From: Mermis nigrescens
Lineage: Eukaryota > Nematoda > Enoplea > Mermithida > Mermithidae
Assembly (NCBI GenBank): GCA_036768485.1
Contig: JAVLUZ010000154.1
Location: 6,926,512-6,990,511 of the forward strand
DNA: 64,000 nt
Reading direction: 5' to 3'
Shown here: in pieces, positions 1 through 11,157 of the stretch
Layout of the letters: each line of letters starts with the position of its first letter
Numbering within the stretch: position 1 is the first letter of the stretch
Notes under the pieces: model-generated
Database searches by the model: none
What the model was told of the DNA's origin: nothing
What the model saw: only the letters and a program-made list of their open reading frames with translations
Translations under genes and position numbers: made by a program

Positions 1-298
1 GTCATAAGTTGAAATGACAGAACAAATGCATTAGTTTCTTCGACCCCTGGCCATTTTGACGGTTTGTCCCAGCTGGGAAGCTTAATGGTGCTGAAGGATC
101 GCCAGCATAGGTGGGCAGCATTAAAATTCTGGGGGAGGGGGTGCAAGATTTTTTAAGGTAAAAAATGGTCTTTAAAATGCTGGTATGGCAAAAAACAGCA
201 TTTTTTAACGTTTCTCATCAAACACTATCCATTGGCATAAAAACTCGCGAAAAAACCAAAAAAAAATTTTCAAAAATCGAATTCCGGGGGGGGGTTTA

Positions 299-692
299 AG
301 TGGCGGATCCAGGATTTTCTGACCGGGGGTGCGGAACCCAAATTTTCTAGATATTGTCAAAAAAAATTCAAAAAATCCGTCCATTGTGCTTAAAGTAACG
401 TTTTATTGTCGTCTTTTGATAGGCGAAATCATTTCCGATGCAATAACTTTGGAAATTTTAAAAATTTCTTGAAAGTTTTTTATAAAAACCATGCAAAGTT
501 AGGTTTTAACACGGTTATAGAGCGAAAAAAAGTCAGTAAACGTCATTATCCGGCGCGGAGCGCCGGAAAAATTTTAAAAATCATGAAAAAATTGGCTGAA
601 ATCATCAGAAAATACGCATGTTCTCTTAATTGCGTCCAACTATATTTGACGACAGTGGGAGGGGGCAGCCGCCCCACCTTAATCCGCCACTG
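299..692 (+). mobile_element. MITE family C (GTGGCGGAT ends) nested in family A
   Basis: The ends are inverted: AGTGGCGGATCC at the left and AATCCGCCACT at the right. The element interrupts family A between its G-run and the 'ggtattttgatttct' that normally follows directly. Flanks GGGTTTAA and GGGTATTT resemble a decayed 8-bp duplication. The interior contains a GC hairpin near 550-566 (ccggcgcggagcgccgg). No protein is supported. A second, shorter copy lies at 26310-26482. Confidence 0.65.
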
Positions 693-752
693 GGTATTTT
701 GATTTCTAGGAGGGGGTATTCGGCCTTCTGGGGGAGGGGGTGCATTACATAC

Positions 753-1017
753 CATGCATGGGCATGGGTGGAGATTGGGGGTGTGCACCTCCCAGAAGGC
801 TGAATACTTCCCTAGAAAGCAAAACACCCCCCAGACTGAATTCAATTTTTGAAAATTTTTTGTTTTTTTCAAGCGATTTTTTTATGCAAATGGATAGTGC
901 TCGATGGAAAACGTTGAAAAATGGTGTTTTAATCGCCATACCACAACTTTTAAGACCATTTTTGTACCTTGGAAAATCTTGCACCCCGCCCCAGAATTCA
1001 GATGCTGCCCATTTATG
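753..1017 (-). mobile_element. MITE family A nested inside another family A copy
   Basis: The element is in opposite orientation to its host copy, starting CATGCATGGGCATGG and ending CTGCCCATTTATG. Flanks TTACATAC (745-752) and GAGCATAC (1018-1025) both resemble the family's own internal word GTGCATAC, and the host copy resumes immediately afterwards with its C-run and CGTGTG end. This is therefore a self-insertion into the element's internal GTGCATAC/GTATGCAC site. Confidence 0.75.
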
Positions 1018-1176
1018 GAGCATACCCCCCAGGCCTACGTGTGATTGCCAGGACCAAGGGCGGCCCAGTCGATCACTATTAACATGTAAACGAAATGAAT
1101 GATTCAAAACTTTTATTTTTGGTGGCTTCGTTCGGTCACTTAGGCCAGAGTCATACATGTAACATGGGAATGGGCC

Positions 1177-1329
1177 CACACATGGAAGTGGGGGTCCGGG
1201 GGTCTGCTGAACCCCCAAAATCCAGGGGACCCCCCAAAATTGATAGACCCCCCAGAATTGAATTTTTGGTAATATTCTTGTCAATTTGGCCCCATCGGAC
1301 CCCCAGAATTTGGTCGCTGCCCACTTATG
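1177..1329 (-). mobile_element. MITE family A, internally deleted (153 bp)
   Basis: Starts CACACATGGAAGTGG and ends CTGCCCACTTATG. The flanking 8-mers are AATGGGCC (1169-1176) and GATGGGCC (1330-1337), matching 7/8. The central 'gatagtgctcgatgagaaacg' block typical of the family is missing, so this is a deletion derivative that still transposed or was deleted afterwards. Confidence 0.75.
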
Positions 1330-1337
1330 GATGGGCC

Positions 1338-1952
1338 CATCACCCCACCGCCATAAAAGTTTTGATTCCTCCCCCCCCGATGTTTGGAAACAAAAAGATT
1401 TTCTTTGGCCATTTTAAAGCATTTTTTTGTCGTTTTTAACCAAATATTGGAGGTCGTTTTTTCCTTTCCCACCTAAAAATAGTCTAGGACCCCTACCCAA
1501 AATTTTGATATGTGGTGATGGCTCAAAATATTAAGCGGGGATATCGCATAAACGTCCATGGTTAGAACCGTCAGAGAAGATAAAATCCAAGAAATCCGGA
1601 CCGGTAAATTTAATGCGAATCAAAGGAAAAAAATTGTCAAAATTGCCTAAAGTGCTTTTATTCCACATTTTTACTTCATTTTGATAGTGTTTGCATTACA
1701 TCGATTTTTCTTACTAAAAAGTAAGACATTTAACAAATTGGAGGAAAATTTGACTTTTTAGACCACTCTAAAACGATTCTAGGAGTATTTTTGAGTAAAT
1801 ACAAAATAGCGTATTATAAATCCAGCATAAAGTGACAGAGAAATTTTAACATTATTCACTGCTTTTGTCCTCGAAAATGATGCAAAAAATTGTTGGTCAG
1901 CTCAAAAGCGCCAGACAACAACTGTCTATCTGACTCCATATGGGGTGATACC
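1338..1952. other. Non-genic stretch
   Basis: AT-rich sequence without convincing exons. 1345-1470 carries a C-run and phrases resembling a decayed family A interior. From 1480 to 1950 I recognise nothing. Confidence 0.4.
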
Positions 1953-2262
1953 CACAAGTGGGCGTGGGGGGGGGGGTATTCACCCACCACAGAAGTTGAA
2001 ATGCACCCCCCCCCCCCACAGAAGTTGAAATATCCCCCCCCCCCAGAAATCAAAATACCCCACAGAATTCATTTTTGAAATTTTTTTTGCTTTTTTAGCG
2101 ATTTTTTGATGCCATTGGATTGTGCTCGATGAGAAACGTCGAAAAATGGTGTTTTTTTCGCCATACGACCACTTTTAAGACCATTTCTTGGACCTTTGAA
2201 AATTTTTTCACCCCCTCCAGAAATTTTCTCACCCCCCAGAATTTCGGTGTTGCCCACCTATG
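1953..2262 (-). mobile_element. MITE family A with perfect 8-bp TSD
   Basis: Starts CACAAGTGGGCGTGG and ends TTGCCCACCTATG. It is flanked by identical GTGATACC 8-mers at 1945-1952 and 2263-2270. This is one of the cleanest copies and defines the family termini and the 8-bp duplication. Long C-runs flank 'gaagttgaaat' phrases. It is non-coding. Confidence 0.9.
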
Positions 2263-3102
2263 GTGATACCCCTCACGCTATTTACATCTATCAGCAGGGC
2301 TGTATCTAGTGGGCATACTTGGACAAATTGTACAACTTCATTCAACGCGGTATCAATGAGGACCGCGTCTGTATAAATGGGAAGAGCTGCCGGTATCAAT
2401 GGAAAATTTAGAAATTTTGAACAAATAGAAGAAAAATGATGGAAATTCACAAAAATGACTCTAAAATCAGTCAATCAACTAGAAAATGGAATATGAATCC
2501 ACGAAAATACGTGAAAATCAATTGAAAATAAGCTAATTAACCAACAAATTGATGACTAACCAACCAATAATCAATTAAACAATCAATAATTAACCAATTA
2601 ACCACTAAGCAACCAATCAACCAGTCAAGTAACCACTTAGTACAAGGGCAACCAATCAAATAATCGGGCAGCCGGTATCTTTAGGAAGACTGGCCTTTGT
2701 CTATGTATGAGGGGCACGGGAGGGGCGAGAATCCCAAAAAACAAGCTAAAAATTTAATTCTGTGAGGCGGTCTGGGGAGTCTACCGAATTCTCCTGGGCA
2801 GACAAGCACGTGGGAGGTGGGTTTGTGGGATCCTGCCTGACCCCCCCCCCAGAATGAAAAAATGGAAATTTTCTATAAAAAGTCTTCAAATTGACCAGAA
2901 ACTGTCTAATAACGTCGTTTTAACGCTATTTTAGCGCTTATATCAATTTTTGAGGTCATTTTGGCCCACAAAAGTTCAATTCTTGACCCCCCCAGATCGG
3001 CCATGCTGTGCATCTGTGCTCCTGGGTATAAACCCCATGCCCCCGACGTGTGATCCAGACCCTTAAACCCCTGCCCCTTATACATGCATGTCTGATCCTG
3101 AC
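2263..3102. repeat. Low-complexity tract and MITE family B copy
   Basis: 2520-2660 is built from loose AACCAAT/AATCAA repeats. About 2795-3010 matches 15928-16190: both have 'acgtggg', an aaaatggaaatttt segment, a 'ctgtctaataacg' type segment, then 'ttttgaggtcattttggccca' and a C-rich end. The shared block defines a second short repeat family (B). No gene was recognised. Confidence 0.5.
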
Positions 3103-3338
3103 CATACCAGGGCGTGGGGATCTTGTTGAATATGCACCCCCCCCCAGAAAACCAGTTCCCCCAAAATTCAATTTTTAAAATTTTTTTTGTTTTTTTTCGC
3201 TATTTCTTTATGCCAATGGATAACGCTCAATGAGAAACGTTAAAAATGGTTTTTTCTCGCCATACCACCATTTTAAGACCATTTTTCACCTTTAAAAACT
3301 CTTGCAGTCCCAGAGAATTTTGGTGCCGCCCACCTATG
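3103..3338 (-). mobile_element. MITE family A
   Basis: Starts CATACCAGGGCGTGG and ends GCCGCCCACCTATG. Flanks ATCCTGAC (3095-3102) and GTCCAGAC (3339-3346) match 6/8. It contains the family core 'ggataacgctcaatgagaaac'. It is non-coding. Confidence 0.75.
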
Positions 3339-3346
3339 GTCCAGAC

Positions 3347-4660
3347 CAACATCTTGACGCCAATGTGTGCATGCTGCTCAAAACTAAAAAAGAGCAAGGT
3401 TTCTTTAAACCATACTTTCGGGTAACGTAGAAAAACTGCCCGATGATGGCGCGGACCCAGCTTCGTTACAATCGGAGCCTTCAGGAGTAGTTCCGCGTAT
3501 TTTTGGAGCAGTTGTCCTAACAACTAGTCTCTCATCTGGCAACTTTTTCTGGAAAAGAGTTTAAATATTATGTTAATGTACAACAATTGCATACTAATTG
3601 TGAAACGTATAAAGATTTATTGAAGTATCAACCTTTCACTAATGGATAATTTTGGCTCTGTAAGAAAATTCTATTTTTATTTATTTTTGTGTCAATCATC
3701 TTATTTTTTAAAAGTATTCCGTCATTCTTCTTCTCGGAGTCTAGGCCAAAAGTCTTATTTTAACTTGCTATTCCCTAGTGTATGAGCATGGGTATTTTGG
3801 CGCTTCACGCCGGATTAGTACTTTTTTGTACTTTTTGCTCAAAAACCGCCCAAAATTGATCAATTTCTGTGTTTTTCATAATTATAAGTGTTATGATGCA
3901 GTCAAAATGGACTAAACATGCTTTAAGAAGGCAATATTACCACGAAATAACGTTTTACAGGCTATTTTGACTATTTTGTTCGTTTAAACAGCAAAAAAAT
4001 CATTAACTTTAAATTTGCTGCTTTGGATTCCTGGGATTTAACCCCTCCCCCTTATGACCCTGACCTTGTGCACCTGTTAGGAAGATTTTCGCTTATACCA
4101 AGGAACTTCAATGTGAATGAAACAAAGCTTCCTTTCAGGAATCGCCCCACAAACAACTACAGCTACACATGCATCACACCTTTATTCAAATGAAACAGAT
4201 CAGCTGAAATTGCAAACGATTTCATCATTATTCTTGAAAAGCACTTCGCACACCAAAAATATACTTTAGATAGTTTAATGATTGAAAATCGAATGTTTTA
4301 ACCGTGCGTACGCTTAATTTAAAAAATCACTAAAATTACATGTAAAGCAATCATATTGTTTAATTTCTTTAGATTCTAATATTGCACGATCGAAGAATCA
4401 ATACTATAGCTTGATATTACTTGGTCCTGAACAAGCAGTAAACAGTGTTGTTTTTATGGGCTGTACTTGAGGCAAATTCTTGAAAATAATTTACACATGA
4501 CGCGAAGTACAAAAAAACTTGATTTTTCGCGATTGTAAAAAAGGATATTTTCATCTTTCCGTGCATCATCTTACGTTCCAAATATTGTTTTCAGCCAAGA
4601 AGACCGCCCACCCCTCTCTAAATAAGACCGTGACTACATTGATCAACGATGCAATATTAC
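3347..4660. other. Non-genic or intronic stretch
   Basis: No exon with domain resemblance was found. AT-rich sequence follows the MITE. A minus-strand open frame at about 3340-3523 has no recognisable features. If the exon at 4661-4897 belongs to a minus-strand gene, this stretch would be downstream intron. Confidence 0.3.
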
Positions 4661-4897
4661 CTGCTTTGCATTTGCAAGAGAGCTTTCAATAGGTGAAACT
4701 GATTCAGGGTGCATTAAAACGCCCTGATAACGTCTTTCGCCCCAAAGCTTCGTTGTTATTATAGCTCCTGGGATTAAGTCAGCATTGTTCGATGGTGTCA
4801 AAATCATTGAATAGGGTATAATAGCTGTTTGACCATCGCGCTTTGGATCATCATTGCCATACCACAAAACATAAATTTTGTTAAGCATATCCATTTC
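4661..4897 (-). CDS. Orphan internal exon, unknown protein
   Basis: A 237-nt minus-strand exon candidate, phase 0 to phase 0 (79 codons). The acceptor is a T-rich tract ending TTTAG before GAA ATG; the donor is CAG|GTAATA. The peptide begins EMDMLNKIYVLWYGND and contains DGQTAIIPYS and LWGERRYQGVLM. This pattern of 'K(I/V)YVLW' plus 'W.ERRYQGVLM' reads like a small beta-rich domain seen in nuclear proteins, but I cannot name the family. It looks like real protein rather than chance because composition is balanced and both splice sites flank the open frame exactly. No partner exon was found nearby; surrounding sequence is transposon-rich. It could be a gene fragment. Confidence 0.55.
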
Positions 4898-5242
4898 CTA
4901 AATAAAAAATTATTCTAGAATTTTGTAAAGGGTAAATATGTAGCATTACCATATACATATACATGATGTTAGGGGCCCAGAAAAGTTTTCACCCTCCCCT
5001 TAGAATTTGTGATCTTCCAAGAAATTAAAAAAACAAATCGTAAAAACGGTATCTTTTAAGCGTTTTTAGCTATCTGCTTGCTCAAAAGTGTCAAAGTTTT
5101 GGTGCTTCACGCCATATACTCATACTTTGACTTTAAAATGTGATATTACCACAAAAAACGTTTTATAGGCTATTCTGACAAGTTTTTTCGTTTGAATGGG
5201 AACAAAACTCCTGAAAACTAATTTTATCCTCCCCCTACCAAC

Positions 5243-5438
5243 CATACCTGGGCATGGAGGCGGGTTTGGGGCGTATGCAATCCCCAAAAGGCCGAATACG
5301 CCCAAAAAATCCAAAATACCCCTCAGATGAGAAACGTTGAAAAATTGTGTTTTTCCGCCATTCCTATATTTTTAGGTCCATTTTTTTGACCTTTAAAAAA
5401 TCTTGCAACCCCCAGAATTTTGGTGCCACCCACCAATG
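5243..5438 (-). mobile_element. MITE family A, short copy
   Basis: Starts CATACCTGGGCATGG and ends GCCACCCACCAATG. Flanks CTACCAAC (5235-5242) and CTGCCGAC (5439-5446) match 6/8. It lacks part of the centre but keeps 'gatgagaaacgttgaaaaa'. Confidence 0.7.
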
Positions 5439-5446
5439 CTGCCGAC

Positions 5447-6130
5447 TCTGACCTTGTGCATCTATTACAAATGAATTTTCAAAAATACCTTTAAATGACT
5501 GCAAGCTGCGACTTTGATATGGGGATCCTCACTAGATTGGTTCTCCCCATCCCAATAAAGACTAAAATTTTTTACTGACCATCATTTTTGACAAAAATTT
5601 GCATTTTCAAGCCATTTTTACGTGATTTTGAAGTCTTGGCCAAAAGCTGAAGCTAAGTTATATATAACCGAATTTGATTCCACTAGATCCACAATTAGTA
5701 GCCAACCCTTCCATGCATCGATTATTTAAAAAACAGCATACAGCATAAAAGGTTTAAACAGAAAATAAGGACCAGAACACAGAGCTTCAATTATGGGGCT
5801 GAAGGATACCAGGCATGGTGAGATTCTGTCCGTAAGTTGAAATTTAAAACAGAAACATAAGAAAGCCTAACTACATAAGTGAGAGCAAATCAATGTAGGC
5901 AGATAATCATATATGTGACGGGGATGGGGAGAGATCTCCCATCAAAACTTGGTCACCCATGTCCCTTGGAGTTTTTTTTGACCCCCTCCACAAAGACAGA
6001 AACTTTCTGACCCTCATCCCAATTTTTGGGAAAATTTGCGTTTTTTGGCCGTTATATTATGTTTTTCGGCCTTTTTTGGCTAGAAATTGCTGGTAACTTA
6101 CCTTCCCCTGGAAGAAAACTAGCTGGAGAC
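5447..6130. other. Non-genic stretch
   Basis: No exon, RNA gene or element end was recognised. Sequence near 5990-6125 has C-rich phrases resembling other short repeats but no clear boundaries. Confidence 0.3.
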
Positions 6131-6138
6131 CCCACAAG

Positions 6139-6591
6139 CAAGCCCGTATCCAGGATTTTGTTTGGGGGGGCACAACCAAAATTTTTTAAAACACAAGGAG
6201 GGACCAAAGGATAAATTAAAATACATTTTATGCCCACAAGAGCTGTACAATTTGTAAATTTTGCTACCCAGACGCCTAAAATATGGTGAGAATCCAATAG
6301 ATAGTCTCTTGAATTAAGCTCATTTTCTGCATAAAACCTGTGCAGAACAGAGAAAATATATGCAAAATACGCTTTAGGTTGTATAAAGACTAAAAATCGA
6401 GTGTTTTAAGCGCTGTGCTTGCGACTAAATAGACTCTGATCAAATTGAGAAATTCAGCGCAAAGCGCCAAAAATTTCTTGCAATTTTTTGGCTGAAAAGG
6501 CAAAGGGGTATATAGTTAAGGAAAAGATCATTCTCATATTTCATATCGTGGGAGGGGCACGTGCCCCGTTTCTCCCCTCGATACGGGCCTG
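6139..6591 (+). mobile_element. MITE family D (CAAGCCCGTATC ends), perfect TSD
   Basis: Inverted ends CAAGCCCGTATCC and GATACGGGCCTG share about 12 bp (CARGCCCGTATC). Identical 8-mers CCCACAAG sit at 6131-6138 and 6592-6599. The 453-bp interior has G-runs near the left end and a 'gtgccccgtttctcccct' end. No coding capacity. The CA-starting termini and 8-bp duplication fit a non-autonomous hAT-type element distinct from family A. Confidence 0.85.
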
Positions 6592-6599
6592 CCCACAAG

Positions 6600-8100
6600 T
6601 GAAATTTCGAGCTGTTACATGCATGCAGATAAGTATACCTGCTAAGAAATGACAAGTTGAATAACATGTCAACAGAGAATTGAGAATTATCATTGATGAA
6701 GAACCAAAAGAAGTATTCCTACTTTAAATGCCTAAATTTTTGAATACGCTCGACATGCTGAGCACAAATATGCAAATAATAACTAAAAAATGACTTTCTG
6801 ATTTGAGCATTTGAAAATTATGCAAATTTTATAAACAAGCACTCAAGTCAAACTATGCTGCTGTTATGTCGACCTAGGCGGTAGTATTTTGACCTAAGCT
6901 TATCTCGAAGAGGATAGCATTTAAATTAAGCATAAGCCTAGGAATATTAAGATGAAGAAAAAGTAAGACTTGACATCCTTTGCAAATCCTGGGTACCTAC
7001 CATGTTGATCAAATCAGTTTTATGCAATTTCTTTTGAGTATCTAGCATAACACACAACCCAGCAAAGCATGTGGCAAGTAAATAATACTACATTCCATTT
7101 TCTTCACAACTAGCAAGTGAGCACATCCTAAAAATGCTATGTTTTGATAATAACATGTGGCTTATCTTGGCTGATAAGCTAATAAGCTGCTACATTTACA
7201 TACTTGTCCCTTAAAACTAAAAGAAAAATGTTTCGACTAATCAGCATGGTTTTAAATTTAGTGCGAATACTTTAGTTGTCTTCAGAAAGCGAAAGCATCC
7301 TCAGGTATCCTGCCTTAATTCTGCAACAAAAAAACTCGAATTTTTGCCAGTAAATGTAAAAAAACAGTTTTTTACGCAAATTTCGCTGAAAATGTTTTTT
7401 AGCAAGCAAGTGTGCCGTAGTCAATGTCACTTTTAGAAAATTTCGGGTAATTAATTACTAATGGAAATATTTATTAGCCTGAAACCGCAAACTCAAGTGT
7501 GCAGGAAATCTTAGGAAATACATGTACTTAATCTGTTGACGTATTTTCGCTGTCGTAATAAACTTTCACCTTCACTTTCAACTTCAACTTCAACCAAAAA
7601 ACTTAGTTTCACACGAATTAGCAATCCAGGACAAGCGAGAAAACTGCACAAGTCGAAAACCACAGACACAACTCTAAGCAACGCATTAAGAAATACCAGC
7701 ACTTTTGGTGTTTGGGGATAGGTATGGGTAACATTTTTCAATTTTTTCGATATTTGATGAACTTTCCACATGCTGATCACGGATATGACATCTTTTTCAT
7801 CGCTAAAAAATGATTTCCGAAAAATTCGTGTTTTAATTTTTTTTAATTTTAGATTTTTTTCAGTCTTTGCCAATTTTTTAGATTATGATAAATTTTTGTG
7901 CGCTGCTCACAATTACAACATCTCTTCTGAACGAAGATCGTTTATTCGTCAATTATTAAAATTTTAAAATTGTGTATTCAAAAATTGTTCAAAAATTAAA
8001 AAAAATTAAATTTGAATTTTTAGAAAACTAATGGTCTGCGATCAGAAGCGATCTCGCATTCGTGATCAGCGTATGGAAATTGGGAGTATATTGAGAATAA
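6600..8100. other. Non-genic stretch with a repeated segment
   Basis: Mostly AT-rich. About 7560-7680 is related to about 8870-8985: both contain caacttcaacc, then cacaagtcgaaaacca a little downstream. This is a dispersed repeat of unknown type. No exons were recognised. Confidence 0.4.
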
Positions 8101-8102
8101 GG

Positions 8103-8720
8103 TGACCTTGTCAAATTTTCAAAAAAAACGTGATTTTATGCCTTTTCAAATAATAATCTTTAACTTAGAAGTCGAAAAAACTGTCAGAAAACCATGTGAG
8201 TGAAAAAAAATTTTCGGAAAAAAAATTCTTGTCAAAGATTTTTTTCACTCTCATGGTTGACAGATCGTGCTTTCAACATCTACGTTATAGATTATTGCTT
8301 GAAAAGGCATCAAATCACGTTTTTTTTGAAAATTTGTACTTAAGTATAAGCATCTATACATCGACCTGAGCGGGAGCGACCTCGACCTAAGCAGCTTTAA
8401 ACACCTTCTCAAATTTACTAGGACCTAAGCATCTATACATTGACCTGAGCGGGAGCTACCTCGACCTAAGCAGCTTTAAACACCTTCTCAGATATACTAA
8501 GCCTAAGCCTAAGTATAATAGAAGTAAAAATGGCAATATTGAGAATAGCCCAGTTCGTCTCAATTAATTTGTTATCCTTAAACACATGAAGTTCAACAGC
8601 CTGTAACTCGGTCAATAATACCGACCGACACCTAATTCTTTCAGATTTGAATTTCTTGACCCTTAATTAGATTAAATCATCCATGCAAAGTTAATTTCTA
8701 GGAGGCCACCTTATTCTCAA
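8103..8720. repeat. Fold-back element and associated direct repeats
   Basis: 8117-8215 and about 8232-8335 form a long imperfect hairpin: the left arm reads caaattttcaaaaaaaacg then 'atgccttttcaa', and the right arm is its reverse complement. The hairpin is followed by two copies (about 8348 and 8428) of a unit containing atctatacat, gacctgagcgggag and cctcgacctaagc, and then by 'aacacatgaagttcaacagcc'. The same components occur at 63205-63935, so both belong to one interspersed family. Confidence 0.65.
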
Positions 8721-9223
8721 TATTAGCCAGAAATTGACCATATCTCATCAAATTTCGAAAAAAATTCTACCCTATTCTACCCTCGAAACTCCATAGGTAT
8801 TTAGGTAGGTAGGTAAGAAAGTATCGAAATATCTATCTACTCAGTCTTTCGAAAAATGATTGAATCCTTATAAAAGCCACAAACATACCACAACTTCAAC
8901 CCGAAAACTTTGCTCTAATCTAATTATCAATCCACGACGAGGAAGAAGGCCGCACAAGTCGAAAACCAAAGGTAGAACTTCAAACAAGCCACCCTGTACG
9001 TTTTCCCGTCCCTTCTCGCGAAAATGGCTACAGTATAAGCGGTACTCGCGGGTACCGGTGGAAGCGATAACCAACGGTACTCATCGGAACAAATCGGGTA
9101 GCGGTGTGATATTAATGAAAATAACTGTAAGTAATATTTACTTTCAGGCTTAAACTTGCCCGGATTACGTATTCATGTATAGAGAAATGTCATTAAGTAT
9201 GTTTAGCGCATTGGTACTAAAGC

Positions 9224-9495
9224 CATAGGTGGGCAGCACCGAAATTCTGGGGGAGGGGTGAAAACATTTCAGGGGGGGGGGGTGAAAAAAATTTTAAAGG
9301 TCAAAAATTATCTTAAAAGTGTTTGCATGGCGTAAAAAAACCATTTTTCGATGTTTGTCGTAGAGCACTATCCAATGGCATCAAAAAATTGCTAAAAAAG
9401 CAATTTTTTCTGGGGGATTTTTTGATTTCTGGGGGGGGGGGGGTATTTAAACTTCTGGGGGAATGCACACCCCTAAACCCCCACGCCCATGTGTG
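9224..9495 (+). mobile_element. MITE family A in the left arm of the inverted duplication
   Basis: Starts CATAGGTGGGCAGCACC and ends CGCCCATGTGTG, with flanks ACTAAAGC (9216-9223) and ACCACAGC (9496-9503) matching 6/8. The same insertion is present inverted at 42235-42495, so the insertion predates the duplication. Confidence 0.8.
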
Positions 9496-9743
9496 ACCAC
9501 AGCTAATATAAAAATTCGAAAAATAATGTTTACATTTTGTTGTATTGATACATGTGCTGGTGATAAAAAATATTTTGAAATAGTTTTGGCTGTATCACAA
9601 GATTAATAAATGTTTTGTTCAAAATGGAGGAAATGCAATAAAATCTGAATTGAATAAATATACATTTTCTAATAATATAAAAAGGACTAAGACAGATTTT
9701 ATGTACCTTGAGTAAATCAGGTAAATTGATTGCTAAATTAGTT

Positions 9744-10075
9744 TCAGTTTAATGTACTGTAATTGCCTTTATGTGAAGCAGGCAGGGTAACTGGATCCGA
9801 AGGCCAACTAGGAAGTCCGATTCCTCGGGCATTCTTTGCCAAGACTCGGAATATGTATGTGGAGGATGAATTGAGGCCCCTGATTATGTGTGGTGACTGA
9901 GCGACTGTTTCAGTTGTGGCAAGCGTCCAATTTTTGTCTGATGATATCTCCATGAATTCAATGAAATATCCGCTTACATCATAGGATATGTTAGATTCAT
10001 CCGAAGTCCACTGAAGACATACAGATTCAGAAGTACAGCAAGTTATTACCGGTTTGTGACAAACTTCTGGTTTTC
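9744..10075 (-). CDS. YR-Ig-FN3 gene, exon 7: fibronectin type III domain, terminal exon
   Basis: The last exon starts after the acceptor ATTTTAG in phase 1 and ends at a TGA. It encodes about 110 codons. The FN3 signature is clear: VCLQW in strand B, a GYFIEF strand, NWTLATT, and the diagnostic STYIFRVLAKNARGIG followed by PSWPSDPVTL. FN3 modules bind partners or act as spacers in adhesion, receptor and muscle proteins. This one lacks a following transmembrane segment, so the chain probably ends shortly after the domain. A reverse-oriented, frame-broken copy of this exon lies at 41660-41988. The phase-1 entry matches the preceding exons. Confidence 0.85.
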
Positions 10076-10546
10076 CTAAAATGGATTTAATACAAGTTTT
10101 AGAAATTGAATACTACATGAATTCATTAAATTGTAATACTAAATATATAAGAATTTAAAATACATCATCACTTGAAATATAAGTATATTTTATTACATTT
10201 TAACATTTGAAGTAATATATTGTCTTATATTTTGTATGACATTCTATGCTAAATATTAATATTTAAAATAAATAGGCTAAATTAAAGTAGGATTTTAGGC
10301 GTTATCCGAAAATTTACTGCAATATAATTATTTCACTAAATAACTTATTAATTTTGTATTTTTAGGTTACTCTTTCAATTATTAATATACACTTCAGGTG
10401 TTAAAAAAAAAGTTCTCGTCTAATAATATGGGGAAATATATGAATAATTTTGTTATTCATTAATATTACTATTCACTTTTGTAAATTAATTATTAGTTAT
10501 TAATTTCATTGATTATATAATTGAAAATATGTTAAATATCATTTAC

Positions 10547-10615
10547 CATCATTCATAAGAAAACTAACGACTCCGGATGGATCGCAGGCTCTTTCAAACG
10601 AATTGTCGCCAGATT
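10547..10615 (-). CDS. YR-Ig-FN3 gene, exon 6: short linker
   Basis: A 69-nt exon (phase 1 to phase 1) between acceptor TATGTTTAG and donor G|GTAAAT. It encodes ESGDNSFERACDPSGVVSF and a few more residues ending LMND. No domain was recognised; it links the acidic segment to the FN3 domain. The call rests on matching splice phases on both sides rather than homology, so it is less certain than its neighbours. Confidence 0.6.
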
Positions 10616-11157
10616 CTAAACATAAATACTGTAAATTTATTGTTATACTACTTTCAGCATAACAATTAGAAATAATTTATAATTAAATAATAACAGGTAA
10701 ATTAAAATTAGAGCGATATAATTGCTCATAAATTATTTATTTAAAAATTCGAATATTTCAGTTTATTTAAATACCACTTTCAATAATTCCCTTCACATGA
10801 ATTAGAGGGTGTTGTTTTACGAGTACATGAATTTTTCTGCCATTTCAGCATTAAAACATGTTTTTGGACTTAATTTGGGTTCAGGATAAGCTTATTTTAG
10901 GATCCATTGATAATACGTCTGACACCCTACACTAAGATCGAGGCCTACTGTGTTTCTATAGTTAAGACTACAATATAGTGCATAAATAAAATAGAATTAG
11001 ACATCTAGAACGTTGGTCAAAGCGAGAGTAATCACAAAAGAGAACGAGGTATTCCAATGAACTCTGCATAACCTTATTGAGAAACATAAAAACATTAATT
11101 TATTACCTATCAAATTTAACCAATTAAATGTTAACTATATGAACTACAATTATTTAC

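Larger units (their letters stand above)
106..1043 (+). mobile_element. MITE family A copy, split by two nested insertions
   Basis: This is the outermost of three nested elements. It starts CATAGGTGGGCAGC and ends CTACGTGTG. The flanking 8-mers are ATCGCCAG (98-105) and ATTGCCAG (1044-1051), a 7/8 target-site duplication that closes only if 299-692 and 753-1017 are treated as later insertions. The body has the usual family features: C/G homopolymer blocks, an 'aaaaatgg' core, and 'cactatcca(t/a)tggca'. It is non-coding, and short reading frames here are shadows. CA-starting ends with 8-bp duplications suggest a non-autonomous hAT-type element; no transposase is visible. Confidence 0.8.
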
